DNA from: Verrucomicrobiota bacterium | GTDB taxonomy: Bacteria > Verrucomicrobiota > Kiritimatiellia > Kiritimatiellales > Tichowtungiaceae | DNA length: 33,272 nt | Reading direction: 5' to 3' | Assembly: GCA_016342445.1 (NCBI GenBank) | Contig: JAEIOF010000009.1 | Location: 1-33,272, forward strand | Part shown: positions 23,166-30,225 of the stretch, one piece after another | How the letters are laid out: each line of letters starts with the position of its first letter | How positions within the stretch are numbered: the first letter of the stretch is position 1 | Program-made: the position numbers and the translations under genes | The notes under the pieces: model-generated | Told to the model about the DNA's origin: nothing | The model's database searches: none | The model's input: only the letters and a program-made list of their open reading frames with translations

Positions 23166-24947
23166 TTGCTTAGTTGGCATATTAAGCAGATAAGGGGCCC
23201 TCTGACTGCTCAAACTCATATTCTCGGCAAAGACGCCGCCCTCGAAGAAACCATCGGGAAAGCCAGAGAACTGCTCAGCACTCATGGATTTCCCGTCGAT
23301 CTGGTTTCCGGAAAAAACCCAATCCGGAACTGCTGGTCGGTTCATTTACGTTCCGCCGAATGTCCGCAGATTTATACCAACGGGAAGGGCGGCTCCAAAC
23401 TCGCCAGCGAGGCCAGTGCCATCCTCGAATTTTTCGAACGCATTTCCACCAATCTGTTTTTCTTCGACTACTATCTGGGGCTCCGTTCCGTCGAAAGCGA
23501 CTTTCTCTTTTATCCATCCGAAAAATGGTTTCCCATTGTCGACCCCTCCCTCCTGCCGACCCATCACCCCGATGGAACCGAACTGCTCAGCGAAACCCTG
23601 TGGGAATTTTATAATCCCGACGGGGAGCTGACGCCGGATCTGTTGCGCGACAATAACAGCGACGATGCCGCGCGCGGAATTGCGGCGCTCCCCTTTGAAC
23701 AGATCGACACAAAAGAGACCGTCTACTTTCCCGTCAACATCCTCACCAACATCTACGTCAGCAACGGCATGGCCGCCGGAAACACGCCCGCCGAATGCCG
23801 GGCGCAGGCTCTTGCGGAAATCCTTGAGCGTTATGTGAAGAACGAGGTCATCGCCAATGGCATCTGCCTTCCGACCGTGCCGCAAGCGGTGATCGACCGA
23901 ACCCCCCGCATCCGGCGGGATATCGAAGAGCTCCGGGAGCACGGCTTTTCCATCCTCGTCAAAGACGCCTCGCTCGGCGGTCAATACCCCGTCATTTGCG
24001 TCCTGCTCATCAACCCGGAGGACGGCGGATGCTATGCCTCCTTCGGAGCGAGCTGCCGGTTCGAAGTCGCACTCGAACGGACGGTCACCGAGCTGCTGCA
24101 AGGTCGCGGGCTTGATCAGCTCGACATCTTCGAGCGGCCTTCCCACGATGCCGAAGCCGTGGCCGACATCCTCAATCTGGAGAGCCACTTCATCGACTCG
24201 GTGGGACTGCTTTCGTGGAACATGTTCGGCGACACCCCGGACTATGAATTCAACGACTGGGATTTTCAGGGCTCCACCGCCGATGAATACGAACGGTTGA
24301 AAGGCATCATCACGGATCGCGGATTCGAAGCGTACTGCGCCGAATACCGGCAGTGCGGAATCTACACCTGCCGCATCCTCGTCCCCGGAATGTCCGACAT
24401 CTATCCGGTCGAAGACCTGATCTGGAGCAATAAAGTCTCCGGGGCCTCCCTCCGCCCGCAACTGCTCAAACTCTCCGTCCTCTCTGCCAGCGAGCTGACG
24501 GCCTTCTCGGAACATCTGGATGAACTCGGTCTGAGCGATCAGCTGTTAATTTCGGACGCCATCGGCGTCATCTTCGAAGAGGGGACCGCCTGGCAGACTC
24601 TGCGGATTGGCGAGCTCAAAGCCATGCTCGCTCTGGCGGCCGGCGATCTCGAAGAAGCCGCCCAGTGGTGCGATTGGTGTCACAACTTCGACTTCCTGCC
24701 CGCCGCGCGCCAAAAACTCTATCGTGCTGTGAGCGACCTCATCGCCTTCCGGATGAACGGCGATTCCCCTGCAGCGCTCCACCTCTTCTTCGAAGATTCC
24801 GATCTGCACGATGCCGCCGAAATCGCCGCGGGAAATCTCACCTTCCACGGCCTGCACTTCGCCGCCAGCTGGGAAGAGGTTTCGCCCGCCCACCGGAACT
24901 TCCTGCAAATTTACAACCGGCTGCGCCCCCTTAAAACCGCTGAGTGA
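23166..24947 (+). CDS. ycaO: YcaO, E. coli-type cyclodehydratase homolog
   Basis: ATP-dependent YcaO-fold protein; the E. coli homolog assists RimO-dependent methylthiolation of ribosomal protein S12. Homology begins at ILGKDAALEETI, which matches E. coli IPGKDAALEDSI. The track start (GTG 23019) overlaps the ACT gene and is implausible. TTG 23166 with GGAG five bases upstream gives 593 residues against 586 in E. coli; CTG 23202 is the alternative. Visible: SVHLRSAECPQIYTNGKGGSKLASEASAILEFFERISTN with the ATP-site Glu region, AECRAQALAEILERYVKNEV, FGASCRFEVALERTVTELLQGR. There is no C-terminal PxPxP, as in non-azoline members. No RiPP precursor or partner is nearby. Confidence 0.9.
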   Translation: MLSWHIKQIRGPLTAQTHILGKDAALEETIGKARELLSTHGFPVDLVSGKNPIRNCWSVHLRSAECPQIYTNGKGGSKLASEASAILEFFERISTNLFFFDYYLGLRSVESDFLFYPSEKWFPIVDPSLLPTHHPDGTELLSETLWEFYNPDGELTPDLLRDNNSDDAARGIAALPFEQIDTKETVYFPVNILTNIYVSNGMAAGNTPAECRAQALAEILERYVKNEVIANGICLPTVPQAVIDRTPRIRRDIEELREHGFSILVKDASLGGQYPVICVLLINPEDGGCYASFGASCRFEVALERTVTELLQGRGLDQLDIFERPSHDAEAVADILNLESHFIDSVGLLSWNMFGDTPDYEFNDWDFQGSTADEYERLKGIITDRGFEAYCAEYRQCGIYTCRILVPGMSDIYPVEDLIWSNKVSGASLRPQLLKLSVLSASELTAFSEHLDELGLSDQLLISDAIGVIFEEGTAWQTLRIGELKAMLALAAGDLEEAAQWCDWCHNFDFLPAARQKLYRAVSDLIAFRMNGDSPAALHLFFEDSDLHDAAEIAAGNLTFHGLHFAASWEEVSPAHRNFLQIYNRLRPLKTAE

Positions 24948-24954
24948 TTCGTTC

Positions 24955-25069
24955 ATGATTCTGCCAAAATCTGATCCGTTCATGGTGAACCACTCACGGT
25001 GAACCGCACCGGGCTGGGAGAAGGAGATAGGCAGAATCATTTATAGGCAGAACGATTGGGAGAGGAAAA
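24955..25069 (+). repeat. Interspersed hairpin element, copy 1
   Basis: ATGATTCTGCC (24955-24965) pairs perfectly with GGCAGAATCAT (25030-25040); a third arm GGCAGAACGATT follows and the element ends GGGAGAGGAAAA. Copy 2 is at 25878. All three arms carry the same base change between copies (CTGCC/GGCAG against TTGCC/GGCAA). Confidence 0.75.
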
Positions 25070-25071
25070 CG

Positions 25072-25348
25072 TTCCAGACCTTGGAAAAGTCAGGTAGGGC
25101 GGGCCTCGCCGAGGCCGCCGCGCTCCGCACCGGTTTCCAAACATTGGAAGAATTTCCACCACGAAAAACACGAACCACACGAAAAGTTCCAGACATTGGA
25201 AAATATTCAGCCGCAAAAACGCGCAGAAAGCGCCTGAAAGCGAAGCGATAAATAATTTCCGAAGGAAATAGTGCCGAAGGCACGGTTCAAAATTCCAGAC
25301 ATTGGAAAACGTAGACGCGATGCCTCGTTGCGGTTCCAATGCTTGGAA
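25072..25348. repeat. Five palindrome copies in intergenic DNA
   Basis: Copies at 25072-25086, 25135-25149, 25187-25201, 25293-25307 and 25334-25348, with cores GACCT, AACAT, GACAT, GACAT and ATGCT. This is the densest cluster in the window. Confidence 0.92.
25160..25186 (+). repeat. 9-bp tandem word CACGAAnnn
   Basis: CACGAAAAA, CACGAACCA, CACGAAAAG: three units in perfect 9-bp phase between two palindrome copies. Confidence 0.8.
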
Positions 25349-25358
25349 AATTACGAGA

Positions 25359-25751
25359 TTACGGGACCGACCCCTTCGCCCAGGTGCCGCGAACCTTCTG
25401 AAACTCCGAACACTCGTGATGGCGGTCCGCGCCGTCCGGGCCGACAAACTCCGCCACGAACTCAACCGTTCCCTCCGTATCCGACCGACCGCCCGCTTCC
25501 ACAGACAGTACATGCAACCGTTGCCATTCGACCTGTTTGATCCATTGACGGATTGATGCGGCCAGATCGGGCGTGCGCGATGCGGGCAGGGTGGTTTCCA
25601 CCAGATAGTCGACGTCTGCCAAAACATACGCCGTGTAGCGCGACCGCATTAGCGCCTCCGCCGTCGGCGCACCCTTGCGACCGGCAATCCACTTGCCGCA
25701 GCACGCCTGTAATATTTCCCCGCTTCCGCACGGGCAGTCCATTGTTTTCAT
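25359..25751 (-). CDS. YchJ-like SEC-C motif protein
   Basis: 130 residues. It begins MKTMDCPCGSGEILQACCGKWI, a SEC-C zinc motif (CPCGSG...CC), followed by the YchJ middle domain: APTAEALMRSRYTAYVLADVDYLVETTLP and the NTF2-like strands WQRLHVLSVEAGG, EGTVEFVAEF, RHHECSEFQKVRGTWAKG. The family (UPF0225) has a fused NTF2-like fold and no established function; SEC-C motifs bind zinc. The ATG at 25742 is an equally possible start; neither has a good Shine-Dalgarno. It stands alone, in repeat-filled DNA on both sides, so it may be transcribed from its own promoter within that DNA. Confidence 0.88.
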   Translation of the reverse strand: MKTMDCPCGSGEILQACCGKWIAGRKGAPTAEALMRSRYTAYVLADVDYLVETTLPASRTPDLAASIRQWIKQVEWQRLHVLSVEAGGRSDTEGTVEFVAEFVGPDGADRHHECSEFQKVRGTWAKGSVP

Positions 25752-25794
25752 GACCCAACGTTAATTCAGTCGCCCCCGCCGCACGATTGAAAAG

Positions 25795-25852
25795 TTCCAG
25801 GCATTGGAAGCCGCGAGCCGCGGCGCCCGCATTGCGCTTCCAATGTCTGGAA
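25795..25852. repeat. Two palindrome copies
   Basis: 25795-25809 (core GGCAT) and 25838-25852 (core ATGTC), 44-87 bp upstream of the ychJ start on the minus strand. Confidence 0.9.
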
Positions 25853-25877
25853 AAATGAGCCGCAAAAGTTCCGAAAC

Positions 25878-25965
25878 ATGATTTTGCCAAAATATGATCC
25901 GCACCGGACTGAGTGGAGAAACCGGCAAAATCATTGATGGGCAAAATGATTGGGAGAGGAAAAAA
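25878..25965 (+). repeat. Interspersed hairpin element, copy 2
   Basis: ATGATTTTGCC (25878-25888) pairs with GGCAAAATCAT (25924-25934), followed by a third arm GGCAAAATGATT and GGGAGAGGAAAA. It is shorter in the loop than copy 1, which carries an extra stretch with a GGTGAACC direct repeat. Confidence 0.75.
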
Positions 25966-26160
25966 ATAATCACCGCAAAAGAGCGTAGAGAACGCAGCGT
26001 TTCCTGTGGGTGGAGCAATTTATGCCCTTTTACCTCTGCAATAACGGGGCTTTGCAGTCTGGGCAAATACAATTGCATTTGAGGCCGGATTCAACCTCAG
26101 AAATATGAAAAAGAACTTCGTCCCTTAGGCCAAAAGGGAGTCTTATGCTCGCGTTGGTCC

Positions 26161-26190
26161 CATTAGTGTCCATTAGTGTGAATTAGTGGT
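26161..26190 (+). repeat. 10-bp tandem word nATTAGTGnn
   Basis: CATTAGTGTC, CATTAGTGTG, AATTAGTGGT: three units in exact 10-bp phase, ending 9 bp from the polA stop. Confidence 0.85.
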
Positions 26191-26199
26191 TAAAAAATC

Positions 26200-28989
26200 T
26201 TAGTGAGCTTGCAACCAATTTTCCCCGACGCCGCAGTCGACGATGAGGGGGACACTTAAAGGAAGAGCGTCCTGCATGAGTTTCTGGATTTCGGGGATGA
26301 GGTGTTGTTCGTCGTTATGAAGGTCGAAGACGAGTTCGTCGTGCACCTGGAGAAGTAACTTCGTTTTTTTGCCGCGCAGGAGTTTTTCGATACGGATCAT
26401 GGCGATTTTGATCATGTCGGCGGCGGAACCCTGGATGGGGGCGTTGATGGCGTAGCGTTCGGCGGCGGCGCGGACGGTTCCATTCGCCGAGTTGATGTCG
26501 CGGATGTGGCGTCGGCGTCCGGAGATGGTTTCGACGTAGCCCTTTTCTTTGGCGGTTTCGATGACGCCGTCCATGAAGGTTTTCACGGCGGGGTACTGTG
26601 CGAAATAGCTTTCGATAATTTCGGCGGCCTCTTTGCGCGGGATGCGCAGCCTTTGCGAGAGGCCGAAGGCGGAGATGCCGTAGATGATGCCGAAGTTGAC
26701 CATTTTGGCTTTGCGGCGCATGTCGGAGGTGACATCGGCGAGTTCAACGCCGAAGACGTGCGCGGCGGTGGCGGTGTGAATGTCTTCGCCGCTGACGAAG
26801 GCGGCTTTCATGTGTGCGTCGCCGCTGAGGTGCGCCATGATGCGCAGCTCAATCTGCGAATAGTCGGCGGCCAGCAGGGTGAACTCGTTTCCGCCGGCGA
26901 CGAAGGCGCGGCGGATTTCCTGTCCCTGTTCGGTGCGGACGGGAATGTTCTGGATGTTCGGGTCGCTTGAGGCCAACCGTCCGGTGGTGGTGACGGCCTG
27001 ATTAAAGGAGGTGTGGATGCGGCCGGTTTTTTTGCAGATGTCTTCGGGCAGGGCATCGACGTAGGTGTTTTTCAGTTTGGCCGCGCCGCGGTAGTCGAGG
27101 ATGGTTGCGACGATCTCGTGCTCCGCGGCCAGATGCTGCAAGACCTCTTCGTTGGTCTGGTACTGACCGGTTTTGGTTTTTTTCGGTTTGTCGACGAGGT
27201 TCATTTCGTCGAAGAGCACTTCGCCGAGCTGCTTGGGGGAGTTGAGATTGAATTCGTGACCCGCCAGTTCGTAGACCTTTTTTTCCTGCTCCGCGATTTC
27301 GCCAGCTAGCTTGATCGAAATTTCGCCGAGCGCGGCGGTGTCGAGCGCAATGCCGTTGGCTTCCATTTCAACCAGCACCGGAATCAGCGGACATTCGATT
27401 TCATCGAAAACTTTTTTGAGTTCACGCTTCTTAAGTTGCGGCTCGAGAATTTCGCGCAACTGCAGGGTGACGTCGGCGTCTTCGCAGGCGTAGTCGCACA
27501 GTTTGTCGAGCGGCACGGTCGTCATCGAAACCTGTTCGCTCTTTTTCTCTCCAATCAGCGCGGTGATCGGAACGGGCGCGTAGCCGAGGTGGGTGCCGGC
27601 CAGCTTGTCGAGTCCGTGCCTTTGATCGGGGTCGAGCAGGTAGTGGGCGATCATCGTGTCGAAGAGTTTGCCTTTCACCTCAACCCCCGCTTCGCGAAGC
27701 ATGGCGATGTCGAATTTGAGGTTGTGTCCGGTCTTTTCAATGGTTTCGTCCGCAAACAGCGGCACGAAAAGCTCCAGCGCTTTTTTCAGCTCCTCGTCGT
27801 CCGGCGGGAGCGTCACATACCAAGCCTCGTGCGGTTTCACCGCAAAGGAGATGCCGATCAGTTTGTCGGCGCGCGGGTCGAGCCCCGTCGTTTCGGTATC
27901 AAAACAGAAGGAGGCGTTTTTCCGAAGGTTGGAAACCAAAGCGGTGCGTTCTTCCAAGGTTTGGACGAGGTGGTAGCGGTGCTTTACATCGGCGAGGGTT
28001 TTGTAGGCTTTTTCCACGGGCTCCTCCGGCGCGGGCGCATTGGCGGCAGCGAAGTCGAACAGATCGCCCTGTCCCTCTTTGGGCGGGGGCGGCGCGAAGC
28101 TGGCGGCGGGGGCGGGTGCTTTGCCGAACAGCCGTTTGGAGAAGGAGGTGAATTCGAATTCGGAGAAGAGGGCGGAGAGCTTGTCCTCGTCGAACTTGCC
28201 GCGGATCAGTCCGGCGGGATCGAGGTCGACCGGAACCTCGGTGTGAATGGTGACGAGCCGTTTACATAGATGTACGCGCTCGACGTTGGCCTCGATATTT
28301 TCCTTTTGTTTGCCCTTTAGCTCGCCGGTGTGCGCGAGCAGATTTTCAATCGAGCCGTACTGCGCAATCAGTTTTTGCGCGGTTTTGGGGCCGATGCCGG
28401 GCACGCCGGGAATATTATCGGCGGCGTCGCCCGCCAGTCCGAGGATGTCGATGACCTGCTCGACCTTTTCGATGCCCCACTGCTCAAGCACTTCTTTGAC
28501 GCCGAGCACTTCGGCGTCCGCTCCTTTTTTGGCGGGTTTCATCATAAAGGTGTGTTCGTCGACGAGCTGGGCGAAATCTTTATCCGGCGTGACCATGTAG
28601 GTGTCAAACCCCTCTTTTTCGGCGCGGCGGGCGAGGGTGCCGATGATGTCGTCGGCCTCGAAGCCCTGTTTGGTCAGCACGGGAATATTGAAGGCGGCCA
28701 GGAATTCTTTGATTTGCGGGACGGCGGCGCGGATTTCCTCGGGGGTTTCTTCGCGCTGCGCTTTGTATTCGGGAAATTCATCGTGCCGGAATGTTTTTCC
28801 CGAGACGTCGAAGGCGACGGCGATGTGGGTCGGATCCTGCTTATCGATGATCTCGAGCAGGGCGTTGATAAACCCGAACACGGCGGAGACGTTCTTCCCC
28901 TTCGAGTTGATCATCGGGTTGCGCATGAAGGCGAAATAGGAACGGTAGACCAGCGCCATCCCGTCGAGGAGAAATAATTTTTTGCTCAT
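26200..28989 (-). CDS. polA: DNA polymerase I
   Basis: 929 residues, all three domains. Residues 1-290: 5' nuclease with GFEADDIIGTLA, TPDKDFAQLV and the helix-hairpin-helix GDAADNIPGVPGIGPKTA. A Pro/Ala-rich linker (about 290-335) follows. About 345-520: 3'-5' exonuclease with an intact FDTETTGLDP (DxE), so proofreading is probably active, unlike many Gram-positive PolI. About 540-929: polymerase with DYSQIELRIMAHLSGD (motif A), RRKAKMVNFGIIYGISAFGL (O helix) and VHDELVFD (motif C). Role: gap filling, Okazaki-fragment processing and repair. Two degenerate palindromes fall between linker and exonuclease (VQTLE, SNLRK). Confidence 0.97.
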   Translation of the reverse strand: MSKKLFLLDGMALVYRSYFAFMRNPMINSKGKNVSAVFGFINALLEIIDKQDPTHIAVAFDVSGKTFRHDEFPEYKAQREETPEEIRAAVPQIKEFLAAFNIPVLTKQGFEADDIIGTLARRAEKEGFDTYMVTPDKDFAQLVDEHTFMMKPAKKGADAEVLGVKEVLEQWGIEKVEQVIDILGLAGDAADNIPGVPGIGPKTAQKLIAQYGSIENLLAHTGELKGKQKENIEANVERVHLCKRLVTIHTEVPVDLDPAGLIRGKFDEDKLSALFSEFEFTSFSKRLFGKAPAPAASFAPPPPKEGQGDLFDFAAANAPAPEEPVEKAYKTLADVKHRYHLVQTLEERTALVSNLRKNASFCFDTETTGLDPRADKLIGISFAVKPHEAWYVTLPPDDEELKKALELFVPLFADETIEKTGHNLKFDIAMLREAGVEVKGKLFDTMIAHYLLDPDQRHGLDKLAGTHLGYAPVPITALIGEKKSEQVSMTTVPLDKLCDYACEDADVTLQLREILEPQLKKRELKKVFDEIECPLIPVLVEMEANGIALDTAALGEISIKLAGEIAEQEKKVYELAGHEFNLNSPKQLGEVLFDEMNLVDKPKKTKTGQYQTNEEVLQHLAAEHEIVATILDYRGAAKLKNTYVDALPEDICKKTGRIHTSFNQAVTTTGRLASSDPNIQNIPVRTEQGQEIRRAFVAGGNEFTLLAADYSQIELRIMAHLSGDAHMKAAFVSGEDIHTATAAHVFGVELADVTSDMRRKAKMVNFGIIYGISAFGLSQRLRIPRKEAAEIIESYFAQYPAVKTFMDGVIETAKEKGYVETISGRRRHIRDINSANGTVRAAAERYAINAPIQGSAADMIKIAMIRIEKLLRGKKTKLLLQVHDELVFDLHNDEQHLIPEIQKLMQDALPLSVPLIVDCGVGENWLQAH
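27920..27966. repeat. Two degenerate palindromes in polA
   Basis: TTCCGAAGGTTGGAA (27920-27934) and TTCCAAGGTTTGGAC (27952-27966), 17 bp apart, coding SNLRK and VQTLE just before the exonuclease motif FDTETTG. They could be decayed copies or chance. Confidence 0.6.
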
Positions 28990-28993
28990 GGGG

Positions 28994-29013
28994 CGAAAGC
29001 CTAATGGCTTTCG
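28994..29013 (-). promoter_or_regulatory. Hairpin next to the polA start codon
   Basis: CGAAAGCC, TAAT, GGCTTTCG is a perfect 8-bp stem ending 5 bp before the polA ATG on the minus strand. No Shine-Dalgarno is seen, so the hairpin would sit in the ribosome-binding region and might limit translation. Confidence 0.4.
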
Positions 29014-29058
29014 GGGCGAAGGTCAAAGGTGTCTGAAGGTCGAATGTCGTGAGGGGAC

Positions 29059-29073
29059 TTCCAACCCTTGGAA
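29059..29073. repeat. Palindrome copy between polA and the PEP-CTERM pair
   Basis: TTCCAACCCTTGGAA, in the 176-bp divergent gap, 70 bp upstream of polA. Confidence 0.9.
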
Positions 29074-29104
29074 AAACGGCTTCAGGGGCAGCTTGGTCAA
29101 GCCG

Positions 29105-29165
29105 CCCGCATAAGATGCGGGGGTTTCTCTTGCCCGGAGAGGGGGTTTCCAGTACAAAGTGCGCA
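29105..29165 (+). promoter_or_regulatory. Upstream block of the first PEP-CTERM gene
   Basis: A small hairpin CCCGCAT, AAG, ATGCGGG (29105-29121) precedes TTTCTCTTGC, which lies exactly 42 bp before the GTG start. The same word lies exactly 42 bp before the start of the second gene, so the upstream region was duplicated with the gene or is conserved as a promoter. Confidence 0.5.
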
Positions 29166-30086
29166 GTGAAAAGAATTTGCCAACTCAGTCGGGTTGTTCG
29201 GGGGCTGACGTTCGCTATCGCCTCCTCCTGCGTGCTGTTTTCGCTGCCTCAATCCGGTTTTGCCTCATTGATTATCGATTCGGACACCTCTTTCTGGGCC
29301 CCGATCACCTATGGCGTCAACCTTGCCGATCCGGTGCTTGACCAGCAGACGGGCGGGCAGGATGGCGACTTGGTTGGCGACGCCAATCATTACGCATTTT
29401 ACACGCAGTTTGATGATGCCGGGACTTCCGACCTGACCGACGGAACAATCGCCTTTCGCGCCCGCCTGAACCGGGCAAAAAATTATTCCAAAATGGAATT
29501 TAATCAGTCCCTCTTCGTCGGCATTGACGCGAACCGGGATGGGGCTCTCGATCTGTTCGTGGGAGTGAACAACAGCCCAAGCGGAAACGGGGAGCTCGCC
29601 ATGTGGAATCCGGGAACGGGAGCGAACACCGGGCCGAGCACCACATCAATTGTCTCTCCGCCGGTGATCAGTGTGGTTGAGGCCCTGAAGGCTAATTATG
29701 ACTTCTCGCTGGTCAGCGCTACGATTGATCCGTCTGCGATTAATTTTGATATCGACGGAGAGGGAAACACCGATGTTTTTCTCAGCTTCAGCTTCGATTT
29801 CCGAACGATTGTCGACCTGCTGAACGCGAAGGGGATCAGCCTGGACCAGAATACCGCCATCAACTATGTGATGGCGACGTCGACTCAGGATAACGCCTTG
29901 AACATGGACCTGAACGGGATTGATGGGGGCATCGGCTCTACGATGACGTATGATGAGCTGGGTGCCACCAGCGATACGTTTTCTCCGACGGGTGATTCGG
30001 TTCCGGAGCCTGCCGTAATGGTTCTTCTCGCAACCGGAGTCTTTTCGATCCTGATCGGAAAACGGTTGGTTCCCGGTCGGACCTGA
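29166..30086 (+). CDS. PEP-CTERM-type secreted protein, copy 1
   Basis: 306 residues from GTG 29166; the track's 39 extra residues have no counterpart in the paralog, whose ATG aligns with this GTG (VKRICQ against MKRPCQ). A signal peptide (LTFAIASSCVLFSLPQSGFAS) leads to a ~250-residue exported domain with IIDSDTSFWAPITYG, QTGGQDGDLVGDANHYAFY, QFDDAGTSDLTDGTIAFRARL, and GIDANRDGALDLFVGVNNSPSG, an Asp-rich loop resembling Ca-binding repeats. The C-terminus SVPEPAVMVLLATGVFSILIGKRL is a VPEP motif, a hydrophobic helix and basic end: a PEP-CTERM sorting signal for exosortase. Function of the domain is unknown. About 75% or so identical by eye to the next gene. Confidence 0.85.
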   Translation: MKRICQLSRVVRGLTFAIASSCVLFSLPQSGFASLIIDSDTSFWAPITYGVNLADPVLDQQTGGQDGDLVGDANHYAFYTQFDDAGTSDLTDGTIAFRARLNRAKNYSKMEFNQSLFVGIDANRDGALDLFVGVNNSPSGNGELAMWNPGTGANTGPSTTSIVSPPVISVVEALKANYDFSLVSATIDPSAINFDIDGEGNTDVFLSFSFDFRTIVDLLNAKGISLDQNTAINYVMATSTQDNALNMDLNGIDGGIGSTMTYDELGATSDTFSPTGDSVPEPAVMVLLATGVFSILIGKRLVPGRT

Positions 30087-30118
30087 CGGAGTGACCATTC
30101 CCCGTCCGGGTTTGGTCA

Positions 30119-30225
30119 TACGCACAAGATGCAGTGTTTTTTCTTGTCCATATGTGGTGGTTTGCACCACATATGGACGGTGATTTCTCTTGCATTTGTG
30201 TAGTGGTTTCCTCTACACACGGGCG
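30119..30225 (+). promoter_or_regulatory. Leader of the second PEP-CTERM gene with two hairpins
   Basis: A perfect 14-bp inverted repeat, GTCCATATGTGGTG, GTTTG, CACCACATATGGAC (30146-30178), has no following T-run, so it looks like an operator or RNA switch rather than a terminator. A second stem, TGTGTAG/CTACACA (30197-30219), ends 6 bp before the ATG. The segment also holds a second, diverged copy of the upstream block (CGCACAAGATGC...TTTCTTG). Confidence 0.55.

Larger units (their letters stand above)
24948..25358. other. Repeat-rich intergenic region between ycaO and ychJ
   Basis: 411 bp without a believable gene. It contains a hairpin element (24955-25069), a 9-bp tandem word (25160-25186), a degraded ACGCAAAG-type word near 25204 and five palindrome copies. 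Track ORFs here read through the repeats and overlap ychJ out of frame. Confidence 0.75.
25752..26199. other. Repeat-rich intergenic region between ychJ and polA
   Basis: 448 bp, no gene seen. Contents: two palindromes, hairpin element copy 2, a degraded ACGCAAAG-type word (25971-26000), small hairpins (CTGCAA/TTGCAG near 26036; CAAAT/ATTTG near 26065; CCCTT/AAGGG near 26121) and a 10-bp tandem word. One of the small hairpins may end the polA transcript. Confidence 0.75.

Noticed and set aside
23166-24947. RiPP (azoline peptide) gene cluster around ycaO
   Set aside because: The protein is the E. coli-type YcaO without PxPxP tail, and no precursor peptide, dehydrogenase or transporter is adjacent.
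25037-25627. 196-aa minus-strand ORF rich in Arg, Trp and Phe
   Set aside because: It runs out of frame through ychJ and through five palindromes and tandem words; no family resemblance. The ORF 25462-25944 is similar.
24948-26199. CRISPR array
   Set aside because: The repeated words are palindromic or 9-10 bp, irregularly spaced and without constant-length spacers, and there are no cas genes.
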